A stretch of 29,795 nt of DNA, taken from the IMG/VR virus record IMGVR_UViG_3300007708_000018, positions 1 through 29,795 of that record; one strand, 5' to 3'. The notes beneath the pieces are model-generated. The model ran no database searches, was not told the DNA's origin, and saw only the letters and a program-made list of their open reading frames with translations. Within the stretch, counting starts at the first letter, position 1. Each line of letters starts with the position of its first letter. A program made the translations under genes and the position numbers. Below are positions 23,307-29,795 of the stretch, piece by piece. The DNA comes from a virus.

Positions 23307-24386
23307 ATGGGGGCTTATACAACTATTATTGGTAGTGGATTATCTGGTGGAGCCGATAATGATGAGTATTTAATGAACTCAATAACTTATTTAACTTCAA
23401 ATATTATTTTGTCCACATCAAGCACATATGTTTCTGGAGGGTTTGACTCTATTGGAAACAGTTATACAACTAGACCTATAGCCGTTACCGACGTGTCTGT
23501 TCGTGTAGGTAGATATCAATCACAAAGTGCTACAATTAAACCTATATTTAGAACAAATATTAGTGCCCCTCCACTTGTAAATAGCACTGTGTTACTTGAC
23601 ACTGGGACTCTTGCAGTAGGTCAAGACACTACTCTTTCAACCGAGTCTACATACATATATCCAGTATTTGCTAATAGTTCTACAGTTTATTATGGGTTCC
23701 AGGGAATATCTGGTAGTGGAATCGTTGAGTATGGTAGAGGAGGAGACACTGGAGATATTTACTATCACAGGTTTATTAATAACACATTCAATCTCATTGA
23801 CGAGGCTGGTGGAGCAGATAAACTAGACGGCTCTATTACTCAGGTTAGCATTCCAAGTGCTCCAGGAAACGTAAATGCACCGAACGTAACTGATACTACT
23901 GCAAATATTACTTGGACAGCCCCAGCAGACGATGGTATGCAAAGTCCAGCTGCATATAATGCATCAAATATTAAAGGATATAGGATTAACTATAGAAACT
24001 CTAGCTTAGAAAATTGGAAGGTGTTAGTTGCAAATACTGGGTCAAATTCTTTATCTGCTACTATAAATGAACTCACTCCATCTAAATATTATGAAGTTCA
24101 GGTTGCAGCATTAAATGCTGTGACAGATGAACATAATAAAAAAATTTTTTATACTGGAAACGAATCGCCATTTGATTCATCTATAACTGCTCACGTAGGT
24201 GTAAGAAGTGCTACATATTCATTTACAACAGCTGTGTCAACTCACGATATTAGAGTTTGGACTGGGACTACATTTAAAAAAGGTATTGTTAAAATTTGGG
24301 ATGGGTCTGCTTTTTTACAATATCCAAATATAACAGCAAAAGTTTGGAGCGGTACTGCGTTTAAAGATGTACCTCTTAGCTCGTAA
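23307..24386 (+). CDS. Tail/receptor-binding protein with fibronectin type III domain
   Basis: This 359-aa protein has an N-terminal beta-rich region (residues 1-180), an FN3 domain at about 183-300 (PSAPGNVNAPNVTDTTANIT, then WTAPADDG, GYRINYRN and PSKYYEVQVAALN), and a C-terminal tail with WTGTTF (318-323), WDGSAF (331-336) and WSGTAF (347-352) repeats. FN3 domains on phage tails are thought to help weak contact with cell-surface carbohydrate. Starts 3 nt after the previous stop without a clear SD. Confidence 0.75.
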   Translation: MGAYTTIIGSGLSGGADNDEYLMNSITYLTSNIILSTSSTYVSGGFDSIGNSYTTRPIAVTDVSVRVGRYQSQSATIKPIFRTNISAPPLVNSTVLLDTGTLAVGQDTTLSTESTYIYPVFANSSTVYYGFQGISGSGIVEYGRGGDTGDIYYHRFINNTFNLIDEAGGADKLDGSITQVSIPSAPGNVNAPNVTDTTANITWTAPADDGMQSPAAYNASNIKGYRINYRNSSLENWKVLVANTGSNSLSATINELTPSKYYEVQVAALNAVTDEHNKKIFYTGNESPFDSSITAHVGVRSATYSFTTAVSTHDIRVWTGTTFKKGIVKIWDGSAFLQYPNITAKVWSGTAFKDVPLSS

Positions 24387-24409
24387 CACTATGATATAAT
24401 TTAATTACT

Positions 24410-24814
24410 ATGGCAACACGTAAAACTTATCTTGTTGGAAATACTCCACCACTTGTTACTTGGACAGTTGTTCGTGGAGATACCGCCTCATTTCGTGTCT
24501 ATGTAACTGATGACACAAAAGCCGCACTTAACGTTACTTCTTGGACAAAATCGATGGAGATTAAGCGTCCAACTACTCCACAGACTACTCCCACAATGAC
24601 AGATGCCGCAACACTAATTACTACGGTAACTCCTGCTATTGTTGCAGGGGATGATGTTGGAGAGTTTACTGTAAAGGTTACTGCAACACAGACCAACCTT
24701 CTTGAAACAGGAGATCTGTTTGATATTGAAATTAGAGATGCAACCAGAATCTGGACAGTTTGTCAAGGTAGCATTATTGTAATTGAAGATATCACAAACT
24801 CAGATGAAAGCTAA
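24410..24814 (+). CDS. BppU N-terminal-like baseplate/tail protein (134 aa), copy 2
   Basis: VTWTVVRGDTASFRVYVTDD (about residues 16-35), then SWTKSMEIKRPTTPQTTP, and a final IWTVCQGSIIVIEDI strand match copy 1 (TWKIVRGDT ... QIWTPIVGTISVVGD). Probably a paralogous beta-sandwich structural protein. TATAAT (24395-24400) with an extended TG ends 9 nt before the ATG. TAATG overlap with the next gene. Confidence 0.6.
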   Translation: MATRKTYLVGNTPPLVTWTVVRGDTASFRVYVTDDTKAALNVTSWTKSMEIKRPTTPQTTPTMTDAATLITTVTPAIVAGDDVGEFTVKVTATQTNLLETGDLFDIEIRDATRIWTVCQGSIIVIEDITNSDES

Positions 24815-25122
24815 TGGCTAGTGCAGTAATTACCGATGTAAAAACTGGGTATCTGGGTTCAGTAGAATCTGCGTCATATCCAAATACCTCTGTAACTGGA
24901 GAAGCACATTCAGCAAAGATAACAGATATTATTCACGATGCAAAAATAACATCAACTTCGTACCCTCTTACAAAAGTCATTGATATTGTATATTCAGCAA
25001 AAGTAATTGATGTAATTCCTTTCTATGTAAGATTTACAAACATTGGAATTGCAGGGTATAGTGCAAGCAATCCAGCACCAATCGGTATAGCTGTTATTGG
25101 TTTTAGTAATTACATTTTATAA
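24814..25122 (+). CDS. Beta-repeat tail protein (102 aa)
   Basis: Repeats of VITDVKTGYLGSVESASYPN, then AKITDIIHDAKITSTSYPLT and KVIDIVYSAKVIDV make a regular strand pattern of about 10-17 residues. The C-terminus (VRFTNIGIAGYSASNPAPIG) is different. TAATG-coupled to BppU-like copy 2. Structural tail role inferred from context. Confidence 0.55.
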   Translation: MASAVITDVKTGYLGSVESASYPNTSVTGEAHSAKITDIIHDAKITSTSYPLTKVIDIVYSAKVIDVIPFYVRFTNIGIAGYSASNPAPIGIAVIGFSNYIL

Positions 25123-25149
25123 AAAGATTGATGATATAATTAATGTATT

Positions 25150-25596
25150 ATGGTTAGACCTACCCTCGCAGAAATAAAAGCTAAGTTTGAAACTGGAGAT
25201 GTCCCTACAGGGGCTGACTACGCACAACTTATTGATACACTTGCTGCACAAGCAACAGAGCTTGGGACAGTTGGCAATAACGAAGAAACAATTTCTGGAA
25301 TTGAGAATGCAACGACAATTGATAGTTTTCCAGCAGCTAGTTGGAGAATGATCAAATATTTAGTTTCTATTTCTAAAATTACAGGTGGTGCAAATAAATT
25401 TTTTGCAACAGAATTAACAATCCTTGTTGATGGAACAAATGTTAGTGTTAGTCAATATGGAGCAATAGACAATGATGGGGATATTGGAACCGTTAGCGTC
25501 TCTCAGGTAGGAGCAAATGTAACTCTTGTAGTTACCCCAAATCCTGCCGTAACGCCAATCACTGTGCGATACGCTCGTATGGGATTAAAGGCATAA
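25150..25596 (+). CDS. Tail-fibre accessory/adhesin protein (148 aa)
   Basis: An N-terminal alpha part (TLAEIKAKFETGDVPTGADY, then AQLIDTLAAQ) is typical of tail-fibre attachment segments. The C-terminal beta domain (SFPAASWRMIKYLVSIS ... TELTILVDGTNVSVSQYGAI ... VRYARMGLKA) is similar in layout to the end of the next protein (YKSAKYVVQMTN ... YIEA), so a shared tip domain is likely; related domains occur in T4-like fibres. TATAAT (25135-25140) ends 9 nt before the ATG. Confidence 0.65.
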   Translation: MVRPTLAEIKAKFETGDVPTGADYAQLIDTLAAQATELGTVGNNEETISGIENATTIDSFPAASWRMIKYLVSISKITGGANKFFATELTILVDGTNVSVSQYGAIDNDGDIGTVSVSQVGANVTLVVTPNPAVTPITVRYARMGLKA

Positions 25597-25611
25597 TAAG
25601 GAGATAACAAA

Positions 25612-26901
25612 ATGGCAACAGTCAATAAAAACTTTAGAGTCAAGAATGGCTTAACTGTTGAGGGTAACGTAACCATTACAGGTACTAACGGAACTATCAA
25701 TAGCTCAAACATTCTTACCGAAGCTACCGTAGCATATCCAACCATTCCTAATGTGTTTGGGACAGTTAGTGCTAACGGAACATCAGTAGTTGCAGATAGC
25801 AGCACTGACACACTTACACTCACACCAGGCACTGGAATCACCATTACAGGTGACGCTGGTAGTGACACAATTACAATTGCAAACTCAGACACAGGTTCAG
25901 CACAGAACATCTTCAAGACAGTTAGTGCAAACGGAACTTCAATTGTAGCCGATTCAAACTCAGACACCTTGACAATTACACCAAGTACTGGTATTACAAT
26001 TACTGGAGATGCAGGAACAGACACAGTAACAATTACTAACGCTGGTGTTACAGGACTTTCTGGAACTGCAAACGAAATTGAAGTTTCTGCAGGTACTGGC
26101 TCAGTAACAATTGGTCTTCCCGATAACGTAACAATCGGTAACAGCCTTACCGTTACTGGAAACCTTACTGTTAATGGTACAACTACAACACTTAACACAG
26201 ATACCCTTGCTGTTGAAGATAACATCATTATGCTCAACACAAATGTTACTGGCACACCATCAGTTGATGCTGGTATTGAGGTTGAGCGTGGAGATTACAC
26301 CAATGCAAAGATTTATTGGAGTGAGACAAACAATGCCTGGTATCTTTCTACTCCTGGAGACTCCGCAGGTGCTGCGACAGACGCTGCAATTGCAACTGGT
26401 GGAAGCACTAACCTATTTAATACTATTTCAGATGGTTCAAATACAGCTACCCCAGATTCAGGAAATGATACTCTAACATTTGCTGCTGGAACTGGTCTAA
26501 CAGTGACAGTGAATGGCACAACAGACACAGTTACATATGGGCTTAATGCAAGTGCAACTGCTTCAGTTTTGTCTGTAACACTTCCAAACTCTAAAATTCA
26601 AGACGGTACAGTTACAGCATCTGGAACAAGCGTAAACATTGATACTTTTACATTAGCCACTTACAAGTCAGCTAAGTATGTTGTTCAAATGACAAACGCT
26701 GGTGGCGACGCTCACCTTGTTGAAGTTCTTGTCACAGCAGTTACAACAAATGCATACATTGTTGAGTACGCAGAGCTTATTACAAACTCTTCGCTTGGTG
26801 ATGTTACTGCAGACAGCGACGGAACAACTGTTACAGTTTCTGTAGGTAGCACAGCATCTGGAGTTGTTGTAAAACACTCAGTAACATACATCGAAGCCTA
26901 A
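25612..26901 (+). CDS. Tail-fibre protein with tandem 44-residue repeats
   Basis: This 429-aa protein begins MATVNKNFRVKNGLTVEGNV, shared with the next fibre. Two repeats (residues 48-91 and 99-143) each run TVSANGTS-V-ADS-DTLT-TP-TGITITGDAG. A trimeric fibre segment (NSLTVTGNLTVNGTTTTLNT, then DNIIMLNTNVTGTP) follows, and a C-terminal domain (about 345-429) resembles that of the previous gene. It probably forms a long trimeric fibre. AAGGAG (25598-25603) precedes the ATG. Confidence 0.75.
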   Translation: MATVNKNFRVKNGLTVEGNVTITGTNGTINSSNILTEATVAYPTIPNVFGTVSANGTSVVADSSTDTLTLTPGTGITITGDAGSDTITIANSDTGSAQNIFKTVSANGTSIVADSNSDTLTITPSTGITITGDAGTDTVTITNAGVTGLSGTANEIEVSAGTGSVTIGLPDNVTIGNSLTVTGNLTVNGTTTTLNTDTLAVEDNIIMLNTNVTGTPSVDAGIEVERGDYTNAKIYWSETNNAWYLSTPGDSAGAATDAAIATGGSTNLFNTISDGSNTATPDSGNDTLTFAAGTGLTVTVNGTTDTVTYGLNASATASVLSVTLPNSKIQDGTVTASGTSVNIDTFTLATYKSAKYVVQMTNAGGDAHLVEVLVTAVTTNAYIVEYAELITNSSLGDVTADSDGTTVTVSVGSTASGVVVKHSVTYIEA

Positions 26902-26927
26902 TTAGTTAGTTGTTGGGTATCATTATC

Positions 26928-26936
26928 TGGTATAAT
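26928..26936 (+). promoter_or_regulatory. Extended -10 promoter for the second long fibre
   Basis: TGGTATAAT (26928-26936) lies 18 nt before the TTG start at 26955; AAGG (26942-26945) is a candidate SD. Confidence 0.55.
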
Positions 26937-26954
26937 TTACTAAGGTGATGATAC

Positions 26955-28706
26955 TTGACTACTATTAATAAAGACTTTAGGATCAAAAATGGTCTGATAG
27001 TTGATGGTGCTAACGCTACGGTAAATGGTAATAGCATTCTTACTACCGCATCTTCTATAGATGCTCTTAACGATGTAACAATTACAACACCAAGCTCTGG
27101 ACAAGTTCTTAAATGGAACGGTACTGCCTGGATTAATGATACTGATGCTACTGGTGCTGGTGGAGGAGGAAATGTATTTGAGACCATTTCTGCAAACGGT
27201 ACTTCAGTAGTTGCTGATTCTTCTACAGATACCCTCACAATTACTCCTGGAGACAATGTACAAATTGTTGGTAACGCAACTTCAGACACAATTACATTTA
27301 CAGTAAATAATGCATTATCTAATATCACTTCAATTGTCACTCCAAACTATATTACATTTGATACAACCCCAACAGGTGTTTCTACAGACGCTGGAACAAT
27401 GTATTGGGATAGCGGAGACGGAATTCCAAAAGTAATTTTAAATGCAAATGTTTCTATTGGAATGGGGCAAGAATCAATTCTTTTAGTAAAAAATGCAACT
27501 GGCTCGACATTACCTAAAGGCTCTGTTGTTTATATCAATGGTGCTCAAGGTCAAAATCCAACCATAGCATTAGCAGATGCAGATACAGAAGCAACATCAA
27601 GCAAAACATTTGGTTTTGTTGCAGAACAAATTTTAGATACCGCAGAAGGCTATGTAATAACAGAGGGTATTCTTCGTGGAGTAAATACAGCCAGTTTTAC
27701 TGAAGGTGGAGCAATTTGGCTTTCATCTACTGCAGGACAATATACCCAAACAATACCTGCTGAACCAGCACACTCAGTTTTCTTGGGGTATGCGGTTAAA
27801 GCTCACGCCAGTGCTGGTGAAGTAATTGTCAAAATTCAAAATGGCTACGAGCTTACAGAGCTTCACGGAGTAGTCATAGAAGAAAGTCTTGCAGACAACG
27901 AAATCCTTGCGTATGACTTTACATCTGGTCTTTGGAAAAATCAAACAGCCGAAGAAGCAGGGGTAGCTAATCTTTCAGGTGCTACATTTACTGGCAATGT
28001 TGCTGGCACTAATGCTAATCTTTCGGGTAACGTAAATGCGGTTACTGTTAATGTAACTGGTCAGCTAATTTCAACGGTAGCTAATGGCACAGCCCCCTTA
28101 GTAGTAACATCTACAACTAAAGTTACAAACCTTAATGCAGACCTACTTGACGGATATAGTACTGCAACAGCAGGTACTGCAAACACCATTGTGCTTAGAG
28201 ATGCAAGTGGGAACGTAACTGCAGCAAACTTTACAAATGGTGGTGCTGCTCAGCTAAATGTTATTAGTACTGCATATCCAATGCTTATTCAGGCGGTAGA
28301 CGGAATTACACTTTCTGGACCAGTAACTGCTAACGTTGTTGCTAATGGTACAACAACTTCCGCAGCATCTGGTGTTGGTTATATGGGTATTCCACAAAAT
28401 TTAAAGAGTGCAAGCTATACTCTCGCTGCTGAAGATGCTGGAAAGCATATTTATGTAAGTCCTAGTGGTGTCACTATAACTATTCCATCTAATGCTAACG
28501 TTGCTTTTCCAGTTGGTACAGCAATTACAATAATTGCCACTGCTAACACGGTTTCTGTAGCATATCAGGCTGAAGTTACTATTTATCAGGCTGGTGTTGG
28601 CTTAATAGCAAGTAGTCCAATGACTGTTGGATTATATGGTATGGGAACTTTGCTAAAAGTTGACACAAACACTTGGTATATCAGTGGGGTAGGAGTAGCT
28701 GACTAA
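26955..28706 (+). CDS. Long tail-fibre protein (583 aa, TTG start)
   Basis: MTTINKDFRIKNGLIVDGAN matches the start of the previous fibre. Residues 40-65 (PSSGQVLKWNGTAWINDTDA) form a typical fibre repeat. Residues 73-117 carry a third copy of the SANGTSVVADSSTDTLTITP unit. Then come collagen-like spacers, SGATFTGNVAGTNANLSGNV (about 350) and a terminal domain (MGIPQNLKSASYTLAAEDAG ... GVTITIPSNANVAFPVGTAI) common at the ends of phage fibres. The TTG is chosen because the ATG at 26948 is out of frame. The stop overlaps the next start (TAATG), suggesting that the next protein is its tip or chaperone. Confidence 0.75.
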   Translation: MTTINKDFRIKNGLIVDGANATVNGNSILTTASSIDALNDVTITTPSSGQVLKWNGTAWINDTDATGAGGGGNVFETISANGTSVVADSSTDTLTITPGDNVQIVGNATSDTITFTVNNALSNITSIVTPNYITFDTTPTGVSTDAGTMYWDSGDGIPKVILNANVSIGMGQESILLVKNATGSTLPKGSVVYINGAQGQNPTIALADADTEATSSKTFGFVAEQILDTAEGYVITEGILRGVNTASFTEGGAIWLSSTAGQYTQTIPAEPAHSVFLGYAVKAHASAGEVIVKIQNGYELTELHGVVIEESLADNEILAYDFTSGLWKNQTAEEAGVANLSGATFTGNVAGTNANLSGNVNAVTVNVTGQLISTVANGTAPLVVTSTTKVTNLNADLLDGYSTATAGTANTIVLRDASGNVTAANFTNGGAAQLNVISTAYPMLIQAVDGITLSGPVTANVVANGTTTSAASGVGYMGIPQNLKSASYTLAAEDAGKHIYVSPSGVTITIPSNANVAFPVGTAITIIATANTVSVAYQAEVTIYQAGVGLIASSPMTVGLYGMGTLLKVDTNTWYISGVGVAD

Positions 28707-29620
28707 TGGGTGGAATTCTTCATCACATGCTGACTAATCACCCAAGCCCAATCCCTATTCAGATTTTGTTAATTGCTGGTGGAGGTTCAGGCAGCCACCA
28801 CTCGGCTGGTAACCAACAAGGTGGTGGTGGTGGTGCTGGAGGTATGTTTGAGGTTACTTCTGGAAATTACTACTTTACGCCAGGGCAGTCTTACAGTTTA
28901 GTTATTGGTGGTGGTGGAGCAGGGGTAGTTGGTGATGGTACTTCTGGAAATTTCGGCACAAACAGCACGTTACAGTTTCACACAACTGCTGGAGATACTG
29001 GCACGAAAACTACTAAAACTGTTTACGGTGGTGGTCGTGGTGGTGGTGCTACTACTGTTGGTATTGCTGGCGGTAACGGTGGTTCTGGTGGTGGTGCTGG
29101 TGTTAGGTCAACCGACAATGCTTCTGGTGGTTCGGTAACAACTGCTGGTGAAGGTAACGCTGGTGGTTCATCAAGGGGTGCTTCTAGTGCTTCTCGTGCT
29201 GGTGGTGGCGGCGGCGGTGCTGGTGCTGCTGGTGTTTCTCCCTCAACTAATAATGGCGGTAACGGTGGTAACGGTAAAGCATCCGTAATCACTGGAACAA
29301 CATACGCTGGTGGTGGTGGAGGTACTGGTGATGGCAGTAATGGTTCTGGTGGTACTGGCGGCGGTACTGCGGCAACACAAAACAATGCGAATGCCGCAAA
29401 TGTTGCAGTAAATACTGGCTCTGGTTCTGGTGCAAAGAAAGCTTCATCAAGCACTCTTTATTTCAGCGGTAACGGTGGTTCAGGTGTTGCGGCAATTAAA
29501 TATCCAGAAAATTATCCTCCGCTTACAATTACACCTAGCGGTTCTGCTTCGGGTGGAACACCTGTTAGCGGCTTCCGCACCTACACATTTACAGCTTCGG
29601 CAACGATTGGAGTATCGTAA
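28706..29620 (+). CDS. Glycine-rich tail-fibre tip/adhesin protein
   Basis: This 304-aa protein has a conserved start (PIPIQILLIAGGGSGSHHSA) and long glycine-rich stretches with TTAGGxGGxGGG-type patterns, interrupted by strands such as NYYFTPGQSYSLVIGGGGAG. Polyglycine II helices of this type form the receptor-binding tip in gp38-like adhesins of T4-like phages. The C-terminus (GVAAIKYPENYPPLTITPSG, then SGFRTYTFTAS) is a beta cap. TAATG coupling to the long fibre supports a fibre-tip role. Confidence 0.75.
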   Translation: MGGILHHMLTNHPSPIPIQILLIAGGGSGSHHSAGNQQGGGGGAGGMFEVTSGNYYFTPGQSYSLVIGGGGAGVVGDGTSGNFGTNSTLQFHTTAGDTGTKTTKTVYGGGRGGGATTVGIAGGNGGSGGGAGVRSTDNASGGSVTTAGEGNAGGSSRGASSASRAGGGGGGAGAAGVSPSTNNGGNGGNGKASVITGTTYAGGGGGTGDGSNGSGGTGGGTAATQNNANAANVAVNTGSGSGAKKASSSTLYFSGNGGSGVAAIKYPENYPPLTITPSGSASGGTPVSGFRTYTFTASATIGVS

Positions 29621-29622
29621 AG

Positions 29623-29795
29623 ATGGCACATTTTGCTCGTATTGAAAATGACAACACTGTTTCACAAGTTGTTGTTGTTGATAATGAAATAGAATATCGT
29701 GGACAAGAATTTCTTGCTATTGATTTAGGTCTTGGTGGTCGTTGGGTTCAAACCTCATATAACTCTAACTTTAGAAACAAATACGCAGGAATTGG
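29623..29795 (+). CDS. Tail-module protein, MAHFARIE family (3' end outside window)
   Basis: The 57 visible codons begin MAHFARIENDNTVSQVVVVD, then GGRWVQTSYNSNFRNKYAGI. This matches a family common beside fibre genes in marine phages (MAHFAKIxxNxVxxVxVVDNE ... WxQTSYNxNFRxxYAGIG), of unknown structural role. It lies 2 nt beyond the adhesin stop. Confidence 0.7.
   Translation, partial: MAHFARIENDNTVSQVVVVDNEIEYRGQEFLAIDLGLGGRWVQTSYNSNFRNKYAGI

Noticed and set aside
25503-26255. 250-codon frame on the minus strand
   Set aside because: It lies entirely opposite two fibre genes with strong family resemblance, has Val/Thr-rich low-complexity sequence typical of an antisense frame, and lacks promoter and SD.
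25612-28706. Diversity-generating retroelement target in fibre genes
   Set aside because: There is no reverse transcriptase and no template repeat with adenine-biased mismatches; the internal repeats fit ordinary fibre repeats.
29023-29454. Long proline-rich frame on the minus strand
   Set aside because: It is the complement of the glycine-rich adhesin (GGN glycine codons read as proline on the other strand) and has no start signal.

Overview
This window looks like part of the genome of a tailed bacteriophage that infects an actinobacterium, probably a relatively AT-rich one. The phage identity rests on a run of tail-fibre and adhesin genes at the right end (22387-29795), an NlpC/P60 lysis-type enzyme (21579-22295), three tRNA genes, a DUF932 protein, and several dozen very small, tightly packed genes. 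The actinobacterial host is inferred from three things: several small proteins resemble families I know from actinophages and actinobacterial mobile elements, many genes appear to be leaderless (the start codon sits where transcription should begin), and the first gene resembles DUF2637 membrane proteins. No integrase, terminase, capsid or polymerase gene is present, so the phage cannot be classified from this window.

Layout. (1) 1-5875, rightward: the end of a membrane protein, tRNA-Ile(UAU) and tRNA-Arg(UCU), one leftward Stealth-type phosphotransferase, then an HNH protein, about a dozen tiny genes chained by TAATG overlaps, a secreted protein, a PD-(D/E)XK-like nuclease and a GNAT acetyltransferase. 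(2) 5876-6602: a gene-free stretch with DnaA-box matches and short repeats, resembling a replication origin, closed by a terminator facing the leftward genes. (3) 6603-19175, leftward: about 37 small genes and tRNA-Asp(GUC). They are split into many short transcription units by 20 copies of a 29-bp promoter-like module. (4) 19176-19990, rightward: a divergent control region with two more copies of the module, four tiny genes (three of them membrane peptides), then four 18-bp direct repeats. (5) 19990-20850, leftward: a membrane peptide, an HTH protein and a zinc-ribbon protein with an operator-like repeat array. (6) 20999-29795, rightward: a membrane/coiled-coil protein, the lysis enzyme, then the tail module with duplicated parts and a glycine-rich tip protein.

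How it works together (inference). The right end makes and displays the host-recognition apparatus. The leftward middle region looks like the accessory takeover block. Its many small proteins of unknown function appear to be switched together by one regulator or sigma-type specificity that reads the 29-bp module. All 22 copies keep identical internal spacing, and the spacer is more conserved than an ordinary sigma-70 promoter would require.

The most unusual things here are that 22-copy module (several copies contain the stop codon of the preceding gene), the leaderless genes with a -10 box exactly 6 nt before the start codon, a hairpin family with a conserved loop and different stems, and the accumulation of DnaA-box, CCCGAG and TTCGTAA motifs in the gaps beside the modules.
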